From: a virus
Length of the DNA: 30,659 bases
Virus record (IMG/VR): IMGVR_UViG_3300037861_000061
Span: 1-30,659 of that record
Direction: 5' to 3' (one strand)
Numbering within the stretch: the first letter of the stretch is position 1; each line of letters begins with the position of its first letter. The notes beneath the pieces were generated by a model. It had not been told where the DNA came from. It saw nothing but the letters and a program-made list of their open reading frames with translations, and did no database searches. This document shows, in pieces, positions 7,703-14,618 of the stretch. The position numbers and the translations under genes are program-made.

Positions 7703-7942
7703 ATGACCGACACAATAACAGAAACAAACTGGGCAAGCCTAGACACTTTTGCCAACCCTAGGCACGACACCTACTTGACTATTGGGCATAGGGCTGAGTA
7801 CCTGCACTTCTATGGCAAGTTTGTTCATTACTACGTTGTAACAGGCAAGGTCAAGGGCCAGATAATTGCTGAACACTATGATTGTGTTGACGGTGGCAAC
7901 AAAGCTGACGCATACAAGTCTTATTGGGCGCATAAGGGCTGA
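7703..7942 (+). CDS. Small protein of a stand-alone transcription unit, unknown function
   Basis: 79 residues beginning MTDTITETNWASL. AAAGGAGA at 7691-7698 fixes the ATG; an in-frame ATG further upstream lies inside the promoter and is not used. The protein is polar with many aromatic residues (FYGKFVHYYVV) and looks like a small folded beta-rich domain. It has its own promoter before it and its own terminator after it, an arrangement typical of strongly expressed early takeover proteins. I do not recognise the family. Confidence 0.75.
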   Translation: MTDTITETNWASLDTFANPRHDTYLTIGHRAEYLHFYGKFVHYYVVTGKVKGQIIAEHYDCVDGGNKADAYKSYWAHKG

Positions 7943-7958
7943 GCCAAGAAGCAGAATT

Positions 7959-7985
7959 ACCCCGCTGATACCGGCGGGGTTTTCT
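7959..7985 (+). terminator. Rho-independent terminator
   Basis: A seven-base stem, ACCCCGC (7959-7965) with GCGGGGT (7974-7980), has an eight-base loop and is followed by TTTCT. It sits 17 bases after the stop of the small gene, closing a one-gene unit. Confidence 0.8.
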
Positions 7986-8062
7986 GTTATCCGACACGCG
8001 CCCCTTCTAATTTCTCGTGATTACGGAAAAGATACTAGTCTTGAATTGAAAGAAGGAGAATC

Positions 8063-8317
8063 ATGAACCTAGAACTTTTGCTGGAGGAAGTCAAGCCCGT
8101 AATAAGGCAGTGCAAAATGGCGCGGATAATTGCACTCCTAGACGAACCTTACAAAGAGGCGTTGACTAAGTTGGTTGCAACATCGTGGAGGGAAGGCGGG
8201 CTATCAGATGGTGGCTTGGCTAGAAGGCTAAAGACTGCAGGCATTTCCGTAAGTCACCCGACAGTCTATAGACACCGAAGTGGGCAGTGCTCATGTGATT
8301 GGATACCTAATGGATAA
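8063..8317 (+). CDS. Small helix-turn-helix DNA-binding protein
   Basis: 84 residues. The C-terminal half has a helix-turn-helix pattern, GGLARRLKTAGISVSHPTVYRH, followed by a CSC-containing tail. The front is helical. AAGGAG lies at the right distance before the ATG. It overlaps the phosphoesterase gene by eight bases, a pairing seen in other actinophages where it is annotated only as DNA-binding. A regulatory or site-recognition role is plausible; the target is unknown. The 77-base gap before it holds no promoter I would defend. Confidence 0.65.
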   Translation: MNLELLLEEVKPVIRQCKMARIIALLDEPYKEALTKLVATSWREGGLSDGGLARRLKTAGISVSHPTVYRHRSGQCSCDWIPNG

Positions 8318-9560
8318 AGACCTAGATGCATTACTTGGAGTAGGCACAGACGGCGCTAGCGGTGACGTTCGGCGTGAGCGTGGTTCACACCCGAAAGGGT
8401 GGCAGCCTAGCATTGAGTTTGACGGCAATTCTGGAACGGCCACGCTCCCACCGAGCGAAGGTGTCCCGAACTTTGACGATTTTTTGATTGAGCAAGGATT
8501 TGACCCCGCCGAGTATCGTGTTGTCGGCGCTCCTAGAACTTCCCGGTGGCAGACATACTATGGCGACTGGCTCTGCAGCTACCGGTTTAACTTTGAAAAG
8601 ATAGGCAGCGCTGCAGCGGAGGTTGACCTAGAGGCAATAATCAAGGCAGCTAAGGGCGCTAAGACCAAGCCGCTGACGGCGGCCCTCAATGAGCGGGCTT
8701 ACTTTATACAAATAACAGACTTGCAGGCCGGTCAAGCTGATGGTGATGGCGTTCAAGGAATGGTAGACAGGGCGCTGCAGATTCCAGCACTGGTTGCAGC
8801 CGACCTAAAGCTGCTCAAGAAGGCAGGCACTCCAGCGACTTCTATCTTCGTGCCGGTGACAGGTGACCTAGTTGAGGGCATTAGCGGTTGGTATGAAATG
8901 CAAACCTTTAGCGTAAGTCTTGACCGGCGTGAGCAGACAAAGCTGGTCAGAAGAATGTTGTCACAGATAATTATTGAGCTAGCCAGCCACGGGCTTCCAG
9001 TTCATGTTGCAGTAGTACCGGGAAACCACGGTGAAAACAGACAAAATGGCAAGGCCTACACGACCCTAGGTGACAACGATGATGTTGCAGTGGTTGAGCA
9101 GATAGCCGAAGCGTTCAAGATGACAGACAAAATGCAGCACGTTACATTCAGCTTCCCGGCCAATAACAGATTGTCTTTGACGGTTGAAGTGATGGGTTGG
9201 GTCGTAGCTCTTACTCATGGCCACTTGGCTAGGTCAGGAAGCAGCCCTACTCAGAAGGTGGCTAACTGGTTTAAGACCATGGCCGGTATAAAAGACCCAG
9301 TGGGTGACGCTGAGATTCTGTTCGTGGGACATTACCACCATCTAATCTTGACTCAACTTATTGGAGACGTTGTAATGATTATGGGCGGAGCTCTTTGTGA
9401 CGCGTCTGATTGGTTCACCCAGAGCTATGGGTTGGTCAGTGACCCGTGCATTGTCAAGGGGACAATTACTGCAGACAAGAAAATTGAGAACTTTATGCCA
9501 TACTTCTGGGATAGAAGCAGACCACAATCAACCTTGATAGGCAGCGAAAATGTCACTTGA
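8310..9560 (+). CDS. Calcineurin-like metallophosphoesterase (Mre11/SbcD-like nuclease candidate)
   Basis: 416 residues from the ATG at 8310; a GTG at 8280 is also in frame. The metallophosphoesterase motifs appear in order: TDLQ (D137, Q139), GDLVE (D186), GNHGE (N239, H240), THGH (H303, H305) and GHYHH (340-344). These bind two metals and cut phosphodiesters; phage members are often called Mre11-like double-strand-break nucleases. The first motif reads D-x-Q instead of the usual D-x-H. The first 125 residues form an N-terminal domain of unknown role. It lies between DNA-binding and sigma-like genes and ends 11 bases into the next gene. Confidence 0.8.
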   Translation: MDKDLDALLGVGTDGASGDVRRERGSHPKGWQPSIEFDGNSGTATLPPSEGVPNFDDFLIEQGFDPAEYRVVGAPRTSRWQTYYGDWLCSYRFNFEKIGSAAAEVDLEAIIKAAKGAKTKPLTAALNERAYFIQITDLQAGQADGDGVQGMVDRALQIPALVAADLKLLKKAGTPATSIFVPVTGDLVEGISGWYEMQTFSVSLDRREQTKLVRRMLSQIIIELASHGLPVHVAVVPGNHGENRQNGKAYTTLGDNDDVAVVEQIAEAFKMTDKMQHVTFSFPANNRLSLTVEVMGWVVALTHGHLARSGSSPTQKVANWFKTMAGIKDPVGDAEILFVGHYHHLILTQLIGDVVMIMGGALCDASDWFTQSYGLVSDPCIVKGTITADKKIENFMPYFWDRSRPQSTLIGSENVT

Positions 9561-10140
9561 CCTAACTTCACGCGAACTGGAGCTGGCAGAGAAGGCAGCC
9601 CGCCGGATTGGCAACCGGTGGACGGCGGTAGAGGTAGAAGACTTGACTTCGTTTCTATACCTATGGCTGGTTGAGCACCATCAAACTTTGACCCGTTGGA
9701 GAGAAGAACCTTACGGTGACGGAAAACTCTATGTGAGCCTTAAGCGCGAGGCCGCCAAGTATTGCGCCGCAGAGCAAGCGGCCAGAGTAGGCCGTCCAAT
9801 TCATGCTGAAAACTTCTACACCTCAACGCTATTGACTAGAGCTATGCCATACCTTTTTGAGGACGTAGCTCAAACGACAGTGACCGTAGACCCTCGCACC
9901 GGCGCTCCACAGAAAATGGACGGAGAGTTCAACGAAGCGGTCACAATAATGGCTGACATCAGTGGGGCTTATCATGGACTGCAGGGCCACATTCGAGAAG
10001 TGCTTGCATTACGTTTCAGAGACGGTCTAACTTACGAGGAAATCGGTGAGCTTAGAGGCCTAACCAAGGACGGTGCATTGAAGCAGGTGCAGCGCGCCCT
10101 TGACAGGCTATCTAACGCCCTTTCAGGTCAACCCCTATAG
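9550..10140 (+). CDS. Sigma-factor-like helix-turn-helix protein
   Basis: 196 residues. The last 50 residues match sigma-70 region 4: VLALRFRDGLTYEEIGELRG, then KDGALKQVQRALDRL. The front part (residues 27-80) has the helical, aromatic look of a reduced sigma region 2 (VEDLTSFLYLWLVEH, then LKREAAKYC), but I cannot assign it firmly. It may act as a phage sigma factor or an activator for middle or late genes, or only as a DNA-binding protein. It overlaps the phosphoesterase gene by 11 nt and runs into whiB tail to tail, their stop codons abutting. Confidence 0.75.
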   Translation: MSLDLTSRELELAEKAARRIGNRWTAVEVEDLTSFLYLWLVEHHQTLTRWREEPYGDGKLYVSLKREAAKYCAAEQAARVGRPIHAENFYTSTLLTRAMPYLFEDVAQTTVTVDPRTGAPQKMDGEFNEAVTIMADISGAYHGLQGHIREVLALRFRDGLTYEEIGELRGLTKDGALKQVQRALDRLSNALSGQPL

Positions 10141-10428
10141 GTTTGTTAGGGTAGTACGCCTCAAGTGCTTAGAGCGCATCTGGTTACGTTCTTTGGCGCT
10201 TAGGCCTCCCCAAATTCCTTCACGTTCCCACTTGAGAGCGTAGACTGCACACTCTTTTATAACCGGGCAAGTATTGCAGAGCTTTTTGGCTTCGCGGTTA
10301 GCACTGTTCTCGTTGCCGGTTGGAAAAAACAGGTCTGGAAAACTGGTACAACTTATAGTCTCCGGCGCTTCTTCAATTTCGGTCATTAGCGTCTGCCAAT
10401 CCCTTTGTTGTTGGTATGTATCAAACAT
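10135..10428 (-). CDS. whiB: WhiB-family iron-sulfur transcription regulator
   Basis: The only minus-strand gene; 97 residues from the second of two adjacent ATGs (10428; the first is at 10431). AGAAGG on the minus strand sits seven bases before the second ATG, so I prefer it. The four cysteines of the [4Fe-4S] site are present with WhiB spacing: C, 23 residues, C-x2-C, 5 residues, C (C27, C51, C54, C60 here). The GIWGGL turn and a basic tail follow. WhiB proteins bind the host primary sigma factor and DNA; phage copies can interfere with host WhiB2 and division. It is expressed from its own promoter, opposite to everything else. Confidence 0.95.
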   Translation of the reverse strand: MFDTYQQQRDWQTLMTEIEEAPETISCTSFPDLFFPTGNENSANREAKKLCNTCPVIKECAVYALKWEREGIWGGLSAKERNQMRSKHLRRTTLTNL

Positions 10429-10455
10429 CATTACCCCTTCTAGTTTGTAAAATGT

Positions 10456-10468
10456 CTGGCCTAGCCAG
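10456..10468. promoter_or_regulatory. Palindrome CTGGC-CTA-GCCAG in the whiB leader
   Basis: A perfect 13-base inverted repeat lying between the whiB -10 and its start codon, a position suited to an operator. Its half-sites (TGGC/GCCA) resemble those of the palindromes at 14629 and 19326 but point the other way. Confidence 0.45.
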
Positions 10469-10481
10469 TAGGCTTACGTAG

Positions 10482-10510
10482 AACATAAACTATAAGGGTG
10501 AAAAATGCAA
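10482..10510 (-). promoter_or_regulatory. whiB promoter
   Basis: Read on the minus strand: -35 TTGCAT (10510-10505), 17-base spacer, -10 TATGTT (10487-10482). The TTGC-type -35 matches the other promoters of this phage. Confidence 0.6.
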
Positions 10511-10567
10511 AACCGAGGGGAGCCAGTGGCTACAACCCTCGGTAATGCGACACCAGAAGAAGGGTAA
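10505..10567 (+). CDS. Possible 20-residue leader peptide before the exonuclease gene
   Basis: The ATG at 10505 follows AAGGG (10494-10498) by six bases and opens a 20-codon frame encoding MQNRGEPVATTLGNATPEEG. It stops at TAATG, overlapping the first exonuclease ATG by one base. The frame runs through a strong stem-loop (10513-10542). This layout suggests that translating the leader opens the hairpin and feeds ribosomes to the exonuclease start. Coding value of the peptide itself is unproven. Confidence 0.4.
   Translation: MQNRGEPVATTLGNATPEEG
10513..10542 (-). terminator. Two-tier stem-loop, terminator-like on the minus strand
   Basis: CCGAGGG (10513-10519) pairs with CCCTCGG (10536-10542). 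Inside, AGCC (10521-10524) pairs with GGCT (10528-10531). Read on the minus strand it is followed by TTTTGCATTTTT, so it could stop antisense transcription entering whiB. On the plus strand it has no T-run and would fold in the exonuclease leader. It also abuts the whiB -35. Confidence 0.5.
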
Positions 10568-10569
10568 TG

Positions 10570-11475
10570 ATGTCTAAGACAAATACTAATGAACTACCGG
10601 CAGAACTAGGCACGGCGCGCCGAGCTTTGAGGGCTGAAAAAACGCCTGAATGGTTTGAGCTACGCCGAACTGGAGTAGGCGGGTCAGAGGTGGCGAGCAT
10701 TATTGGCGTTAGCCCGTGGCGTTCAGCTATAAACCTTTGGGCCGAAAAGACGGGCCTGCTAGACCGTGAGTTTGTTGACAATGACGCGGTGGAGTGGGGC
10801 GTAAGATTAGAGCCGGTTGTACTTGACAAGCTGGCTGACCTGCACCCAGAGCTAACACTGCACCGGAACGTAGGTAGCTGGACACACCAAGACAGGCCGT
10901 GGCAGATAAGCAACCCAGACGCAATTTTCCAAGACGGAGATTCTTGGGGCATAGTTGAGGTCAAAACTGCAGCCTATGAAGATAACTGGAAACAGGCCGG
11001 TGAGTATGCCTGCCCTGATTACTACGAGACTCAGGTTCAGTGGTACTTGCAGACTTTTGGTTACTCAAGGGCCATAGTTGCCGTTCTGTTTGCCGGCAGA
11101 AAGTACGTTGAGATTGAGGTGCTGGCTAGCCCGCTGCAGCAGAGCTTGAACCTAGAGGCTGCAGAGGTTTTTAGGCAACACGTGGCAGCCAAAAAGCGAC
11201 CAGAGTGGGACGGGTCTGACAGCACGGTTGAAACCATACGGCGCATGAACCCAGAGCTTGACGGCAGCGAAGTGGAGCTGGGAGAGCTAGGTGGCAACTA
11301 CCAGTCGGCTTTGGCAGAACATGTCAAGGCTACGGAGGCTCTAAACATAATGAAATCACGCGTGTTATCCTCCATGGGCGGGGCAAAACGTGGCACACTT
11401 ACAGGTGTAACGATAGTAAGTAGAATGTCTAGGGCCGGTGGCTTACCGTACCTAGTAAACAAGAAGGGAAACTAA
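10570..11475 (+). CDS. YqaJ-family viral exonuclease (recombination nuclease)
   Basis: About 301 residues; two adjacent ATGs (10567, 10570) follow AGAAGG, the second at better spacing. YqaJ/lambda-exonuclease motifs are clear: WFELRRTGVGGSEVASIIG near the front, E81 in RLEP, then NPDA with D117, GIVEVKT with E130 and K132, and ETQVQWYL with Q155. Such enzymes chew the 5' strand of double-stranded ends to make 3' single strands for annealing. The annealing partner (ERF) follows directly, its ATG overlapping this stop. Together they form a Red-like recombination pair. Confidence 0.92.
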   Translation: MSKTNTNELPAELGTARRALRAEKTPEWFELRRTGVGGSEVASIIGVSPWRSAINLWAEKTGLLDREFVDNDAVEWGVRLEPVVLDKLADLHPELTLHRNVGSWTHQDRPWQISNPDAIFQDGDSWGIVEVKTAAYEDNWKQAGEYACPDYYETQVQWYLQTFGYSRAIVAVLFAGRKYVEIEVLASPLQQSLNLEAAEVFRQHVAAKKRPEWDGSDSTVETIRRMNPELDGSEVELGELGGNYQSALAEHVKATEALNIMKSRVLSSMGGAKRGTLTGVTIVSRMSRAGGLPYLVNKKGN

Positions 11476-12053
11476 TGAAGGCACAAGACGTAATAATAGC
11501 GGTAATGCGCGAGGTAGAAGGCCTTGCCAAGCGTGACAAAAACACTGCTCAGGGCTTTAACTTCCGTGGCATTGACGCGGTTATGAACGCGGTGGGGCCG
11601 GCGCTTAGAAAGCATGGCGGATTCGTAGTGCCTAAAGTTATGGGCCTACAGCACGACACCATGACGGCCAAGAACGGTGGAGCGCTAAATGTAGTCCGGT
11701 TGAACGTGGATTACAGCGTTTACGGCGATGAGGGCGAACCAATTACCGGCGCGGTAGCTGCAGAAGCTTTTGACAGCGGGGACAAAGCTACGGCCAAGGC
11801 TATGAGCGTGGCTTACCGTACTTTTTTGTTGCAGTTGCTCTGCCTGCCTACTGATGAAACTGACCCAGACGCTGAAAGCTATGAAGTTGTAGAAACTGCA
11901 GTGAGAGACTGGGACTTGGAGATAGCAGCCCTGCCAGACATTGACACTGCTCGCAAGCTTTACGCTGAGGCCCGTGGAGCTAAGGCTGGACCCAAGGTGT
12001 TGAAAAGCATTGAGGCAAAAGTAGCTGAGTTTGCACCCGCTGCAGCTAAATAG
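11475..12053 (+). CDS. ERF-family single-strand annealing protein
   Basis: 192 residues. The ERF superfamily pattern is clear: AKRDKNTAQGFNFRGIDAVM near the front, then LRKHGGFVVPKV, EAFDSGDKATAKAMSVAYRT and LLQLLCLPTDETDPD. ERF proteins form rings and anneal complementary single strands; here it is paired with the YqaJ nuclease. The last 50 residues are a helical extension. GAAGGG precedes the ATG, which overlaps the nuclease stop. A terminator-like hairpin begins 16 bases after its stop. Confidence 0.9.
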   Translation: MKAQDVIIAVMREVEGLAKRDKNTAQGFNFRGIDAVMNAVGPALRKHGGFVVPKVMGLQHDTMTAKNGGALNVVRLNVDYSVYGDEGEPITGAVAAEAFDSGDKATAKAMSVAYRTFLLQLLCLPTDETDPDAESYEVVETAVRDWDLEIAALPDIDTARKLYAEARGAKAGPKVLKSIEAKVAEFAPAAAK

Positions 12054-12057
12054 AAAA

Positions 12058-12210
12058 ATGCTAACCGCCTGCCTAGCTGACCTTATCGGGTTAGCTAGGC
12101 AGTTTTCTCATGACCCGAAGCTGGCCGAGGAGTATGTTCTTGAGGCCACTCGGATAACTGCAAGACTAAAAGACCTACAAATCCAGATTGAGGAGTTACA
12201 CCTTGATTGA
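12058..12210 (+). CDS. Possible 50-residue helical protein
   Basis: The frame starts at ATG four bases after the ERF stop and ends overlapping the next gene's TTG. The translation is protein-like from residue 19 on: HDPKLAEEYVLEATRITARL, continuing as a charged helix to the stop, similar in character to the coiled-coil gene after it. The ribosome binding site is weak, so translation would be coupled to the ERF gene. The first 15 codons lie inside a terminator-like hairpin, the main reason for doubt. Confidence 0.45.
   Translation: MLTACLADLIGLARQFSHDPKLAEEYVLEATRITARLKDLQIQIEELHLD
12069..12106 (+). terminator. Terminator-like stem-loop after the ERF gene
   Basis: Fourteen paired positions (12069-12082 with 12089-12102, one G-T) have a six-base loop and are followed by TTTTCT. 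The upstream GCTAACC (12060-12066) could pair instead with GGTTAGC (12089-12095), which would break this stem. It may therefore be a regulated or partial terminator. Confidence 0.65.
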
Positions 12211-12553
12211 GTTTCCAAACGATGTCATAAAAGAGCTGGCTCACATAAGGCAGCAGTCCGAGAAAGGCGTACAGATACTAGCTGACGCTGAAATCAAGTA
12301 TGTTGAGCTGGAGCTGGAAGCAGACAAGGCAGAGTATTCAGCGTTTCTAGACTCTACCGGCAACGTAGCCGAGCGCAACGCCTTGAGTAAGCTCCTAAGC
12401 CTCTCAAAGCGCCGTGACGCTGAGTTAGCTAAGGTAGAGGTCAACCGTGTCAAAGTGAAGCTTAGACAGCTCAGTGAGGGCATGAACGCTACTCAAACAG
12501 CCGGCAAAATGATTGAACTGCAGTGGCGAACAGCGGGCGTGGGTGAACGCTAA
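12203..12553 (+). CDS. Coiled-coil protein of the recombination module, unknown function
   Basis: 116 residues from the TTG at 12203, chosen because GAGGAG (12190-12195) lies seven bases before it; an in-frame TTG at 12188 has no such site. The protein is almost entirely charged helix: IKYVELELEADKAEYSAFLD, then KRRDAELAKVEVNRVKVKLR. It sits between the annealing protein and an HNH gene, where many phages have a small accessory gene for recombination or replication. No family recognised. Confidence 0.65.
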   Translation: MIEFPNDVIKELAHIRQQSEKGVQILADAEIKYVELELEADKAEYSAFLDSTGNVAERNALSKLLSLSKRRDAELAKVEVNRVKVKLRQLSEGMNATQTAGKMIELQWRTAGVGER

Positions 12554-12908
12554 ACAGTTCCAGCGCCTTCTTGACCGAGACAGCTATTGCCTACATTGTG
12601 GCGAGCAGGAAGCCGTGGCCCCGAACCACAGAGCTAATCGCGGGATGGGCGGGAGCAAGCTTCGTGACGGGTCGGAGAATCTGATTGTCTTATGCAGCGA
12701 GATGAACGGCTTGATTGAAAGCGACTCAAGGGCAGCTGAGCTGGCAAAAAAATACGGCTGGAAGCTTGAAAGCTGGGAGAAGCCTCTTGAAATTCCAGTG
12801 CATGACCTAGTTTCTGGAGTTGCTTACTTGCTAAATAATAGTTTTGGCCGTAAAGTCATGTTGCTTGAAGGGAGCAACCATGAGCGTAACGAAGGTTTAC
12901 CGGCTTGA
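12543..12908 (+). CDS. HNH-type endonuclease-like protein
   Basis: 121 residues from the GTG at 12543, giving MNAKQFQRLLDRDSYCLHCG; a TTG 30 bases earlier is possible but weaker. Zinc pair C16-x2-C19, then PNHRANRGMGG with H29, and NLIVLCSEMNG with C51, form the HNH-like core seen in many actinophage replication modules. The C-terminal half is helical (DLVSGVAYLLNN). It could nick or process DNA during replication. It overlaps the genes on both sides (11 and 29 nt). Confidence 0.7.
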   Translation: MNAKQFQRLLDRDSYCLHCGEQEAVAPNHRANRGMGGSKLRDGSENLIVLCSEMNGLIESDSRAAELAKKYGWKLESWEKPLEIPVHDLVSGVAYLLNNSFGRKVMLLEGSNHERNEGLPA

Positions 12909-13707
12909 CAATCAGCCGTTTGCACAGATACCCAATGAGGCCATAAGAGACATAAGGATAACCGCTAACAGCTTTAGGCTCTTGGCTTACCTTATGAGCC
13001 ACGCTGACGGCTATGAGCTTACCTACAGCCAGATAGAACGGCAGACAGGGCTTGGCCGTTTTGCCATCAACACCTCCATAGATAATCTAAGTGAGCTTGG
13101 TTGGCTGAGGGTCGTAAGGACAAAAAAGGACAATGGCCAGTTTGGTTCTAAGGCTTGGCAAGTTCTAAATCCAACCACCGTTGGCCATTCCACAGTGGAA
13201 CCGCCCCACATGGAGCCACCCACGGACATTAAGAATACAAAAGAACCTAAGAATACTAAGTTAGAGAAATACCCCCAAGCAGAGCTTAGGGAAGCGTTCA
13301 ATAACTTTTGGAATAGCTACCCCCGTAAGGTTGACAAGCTAGCTGCAGAGAAGGCCTTTGACAAGGCAGCTAATGAGTATGAGCTGGTAGACATAATGGC
13401 CGGCCTGCAGCGATTAGCAGTAGACCCCAATCTGCCCCCTAAGCAATTTATTCCATACCCCGCTAGCTGGCTCAAGGCCGGCGGGTGGACTAATGAGGGC
13501 TACCCAGAACGGCAACTAAGCAAAGACGAAACGGAAGCTAAGCAGCTTTATGAGCGCGAGGGCCGGCTAAAGCGCGAGGCAGAACAACGTGCCAAGGACA
13601 AGTCCAAAATGGACGAGGAGCGGGCTACTGCAGAGAAGGCCCGCGAGCTACCGCTTGCTAAGTGCGAACACGGCAGGATAAAGCAAGCTTGCATGAAGTG
13701 TTACTAG
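12880..13707 (+). CDS. Replication initiation protein (winged helix, phage O/DnaD type)
   Basis: 275 residues from the ATG at 12880, preceded by GAAGGGAG; an upstream in-frame ATG inside the HNH gene lacks a site. Residues about 28-80 form a winged-helix domain (SFRLLAYLMS, YSQIERQTGLGRFAINTSI, LSELGWLRV). Residues about 140-205 carry the pattern FWNSYPRKVDKLAAEKAF ... PPKQFIPYPASWLKAGGW found in phage replication initiators. The C-terminus has a small zinc-like knuckle (C262, H264, C271, C274). It probably binds the phage origin and loads the host helicase, since no phage helicase is visible. Confidence 0.85.
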   Translation: MSVTKVYRLDNQPFAQIPNEAIRDIRITANSFRLLAYLMSHADGYELTYSQIERQTGLGRFAINTSIDNLSELGWLRVVRTKKDNGQFGSKAWQVLNPTTVGHSTVEPPHMEPPTDIKNTKEPKNTKLEKYPQAELREAFNNFWNSYPRKVDKLAAEKAFDKAANEYELVDIMAGLQRLAVDPNLPPKQFIPYPASWLKAGGWTNEGYPERQLSKDETEAKQLYEREGRLKREAEQRAKDKSKMDEERATAEKARELPLAKCEHGRIKQACMKCY

Positions 13708-13711
13708 GCTT

Positions 13712-13738
13712 GACCCGCGTGTCTAACGCTGGTCTTTT
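13712..13738 (+). terminator. Likely rho-independent terminator
   Basis: GACC-C-GCGT (13712-13720) pairs with ACGC-T-GGTC (13726-13734), nine positions with one mismatch and a five-base loop, followed by TTTT. It begins five bases after the replication initiator stop. Confidence 0.6.
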
Positions 13739-13770
13739 GGCCATTAGTCAAGTAGGGTTAGCAGTAAGAG

Positions 13771-13785
13771 CTTGCATACTGCAAG
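13771..13785. promoter_or_regulatory. Palindrome CTTGCA-TAC-TGCAAG before the SSB-like gene
   Basis: A perfect six-base inverted repeat around TAC, in the 71-base gap between a terminator and the SSB-like gene. It contains CATACT, the -10 word of the promoter at 20790, but no fitting -35 is seen. It could be an operator or a short hairpin in the leader. Confidence 0.4.
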
Positions 13786-13809
13786 ACCCAATTAGGAGAG
13801 AAGGGCAAC

Positions 13810-14139
13810 ATGGCACTAAACATTGAGTTTCAAGGCTTTGTAAACGAAGTGAAAGAGTTCGGCTGGGGAACGGTTGCAAAAATGACGCACTCCAGACGGC
13901 AGCTAAACAAAGAAACAGAGCAGTGGGAAACAATCGGCAAGGACTACATTGACGTAGTTCTGCCAGAGGGTGTCAGTGTTGAGAAAGACCAGTTGATAGA
14001 AGTGGCTGGAACCTTTAAGGTTGAAACCTACGAAAAGCGTGATGGCAGTACCGGCGTTTCCTTAAAAGTAAGAGCTGAGCTATGCCAAGAAGTTCAGCGC
14101 GGTAAGAAAACAATTCCAGACGCAGACTTGCCCTTCTAA
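13810..14139 (+). CDS. ssb: Single-stranded DNA-binding protein (SSB-like)
   Basis: 109 residues. The sequence is strand-rich like an OB fold (IEFQGFVNEVKEFGWGTVAK, YIDVVLPEGVSV, LIEVAGTFKVETYEKRDG, VSLKVRAEL). It ends in an acidic tip, DADLPF, closely matching the D-D-D-I-P-F type tail by which bacterial SSBs recruit partner proteins. It is shorter than host SSB and differs in sequence, so it is a phage-type SSB. GAGAAGGG precedes the ATG. It overlaps the RusA gene by one base, placing it with replication and recombination. Confidence 0.82.
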   Translation: MALNIEFQGFVNEVKEFGWGTVAKMTHSRRQLNKETEQWETIGKDYIDVVLPEGVSVEKDQLIEVAGTFKVETYEKRDGSTGVSLKVRAELCQEVQRGKKTIPDADLPF

Positions 14140-14618
14140 TGGACAGGCAAGAGTTTTATTTCACGGCCCTTGGTATTCCAAGACCGCAAGGAAGCAAGCG
14201 ATACGTAGGCAACGGCAGGTTCATTGAAGCCTCAAACGTCAAGCCGTGGCGTAAAGCTATTGCCGAGGCTATGGATAGAGCTAGGGTGGCTACAGGCGAT
14301 GATTCGACGTTCACTGAACCGGTCATTGTCTGGGCCACCTTTTTTTTGCCCCGCCCTAAGACCGTCAAGCGTATTCTGCCGACAGTTCCACCTGACTTGG
14401 ATAAATTGTGCAGGGGGTTAGGTGATGGGATGTCCATAGATAGCTCAATGCTTGCTGACGATAGCCTCATAGTGAAGTGGCACGCTGCAAAAGTCTACGC
14501 TGATGAGCATGAGGCTGGAGTAAGGGTTGCAATCAAGACAGTAGCCCTCGCAGAGTCTCTTGGTAACGATGTCGTAACGAAGCTAGCGGGCTTGCACTTG
14601 GACATAGAAAACCTATAA
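14139..14618 (+). CDS. rusA: RusA-family Holliday junction resolvase
   Basis: 159 residues. RusA hallmarks are present: GIPRPQGSKR at the front, FFLPRPK in the middle, then PPDLDKLCRGLGDGM with D86 and D88, and ADDSLIVKWHAAKVYA with D107, D108 and K113. The aspartates form the metal site that cuts four-way junctions. In phages it removes branches before packaging. The ATG overlaps the SSB stop, so the two are co-translated. A promoter for the next gene lies within its last 27 bases. Confidence 0.9.
   Translation: MDRQEFYFTALGIPRPQGSKRYVGNGRFIEASNVKPWRKAIAEAMDRARVATGDDSTFTEPVIVWATFFLPRPKTVKRILPTVPPDLDKLCRGLGDGMSIDSSMLADDSLIVKWHAAKVYADEHEAGVRVAIKTVALAESLGNDVVTKLAGLHLDIENL

Noticed and set aside
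10530-10964. 144-codon minus-strand frame across the exonuclease start
   Set aside because: It is a shadow of the exonuclease gene and would run through the leader region; the translation is low-complexity Ser/Thr/Pro.
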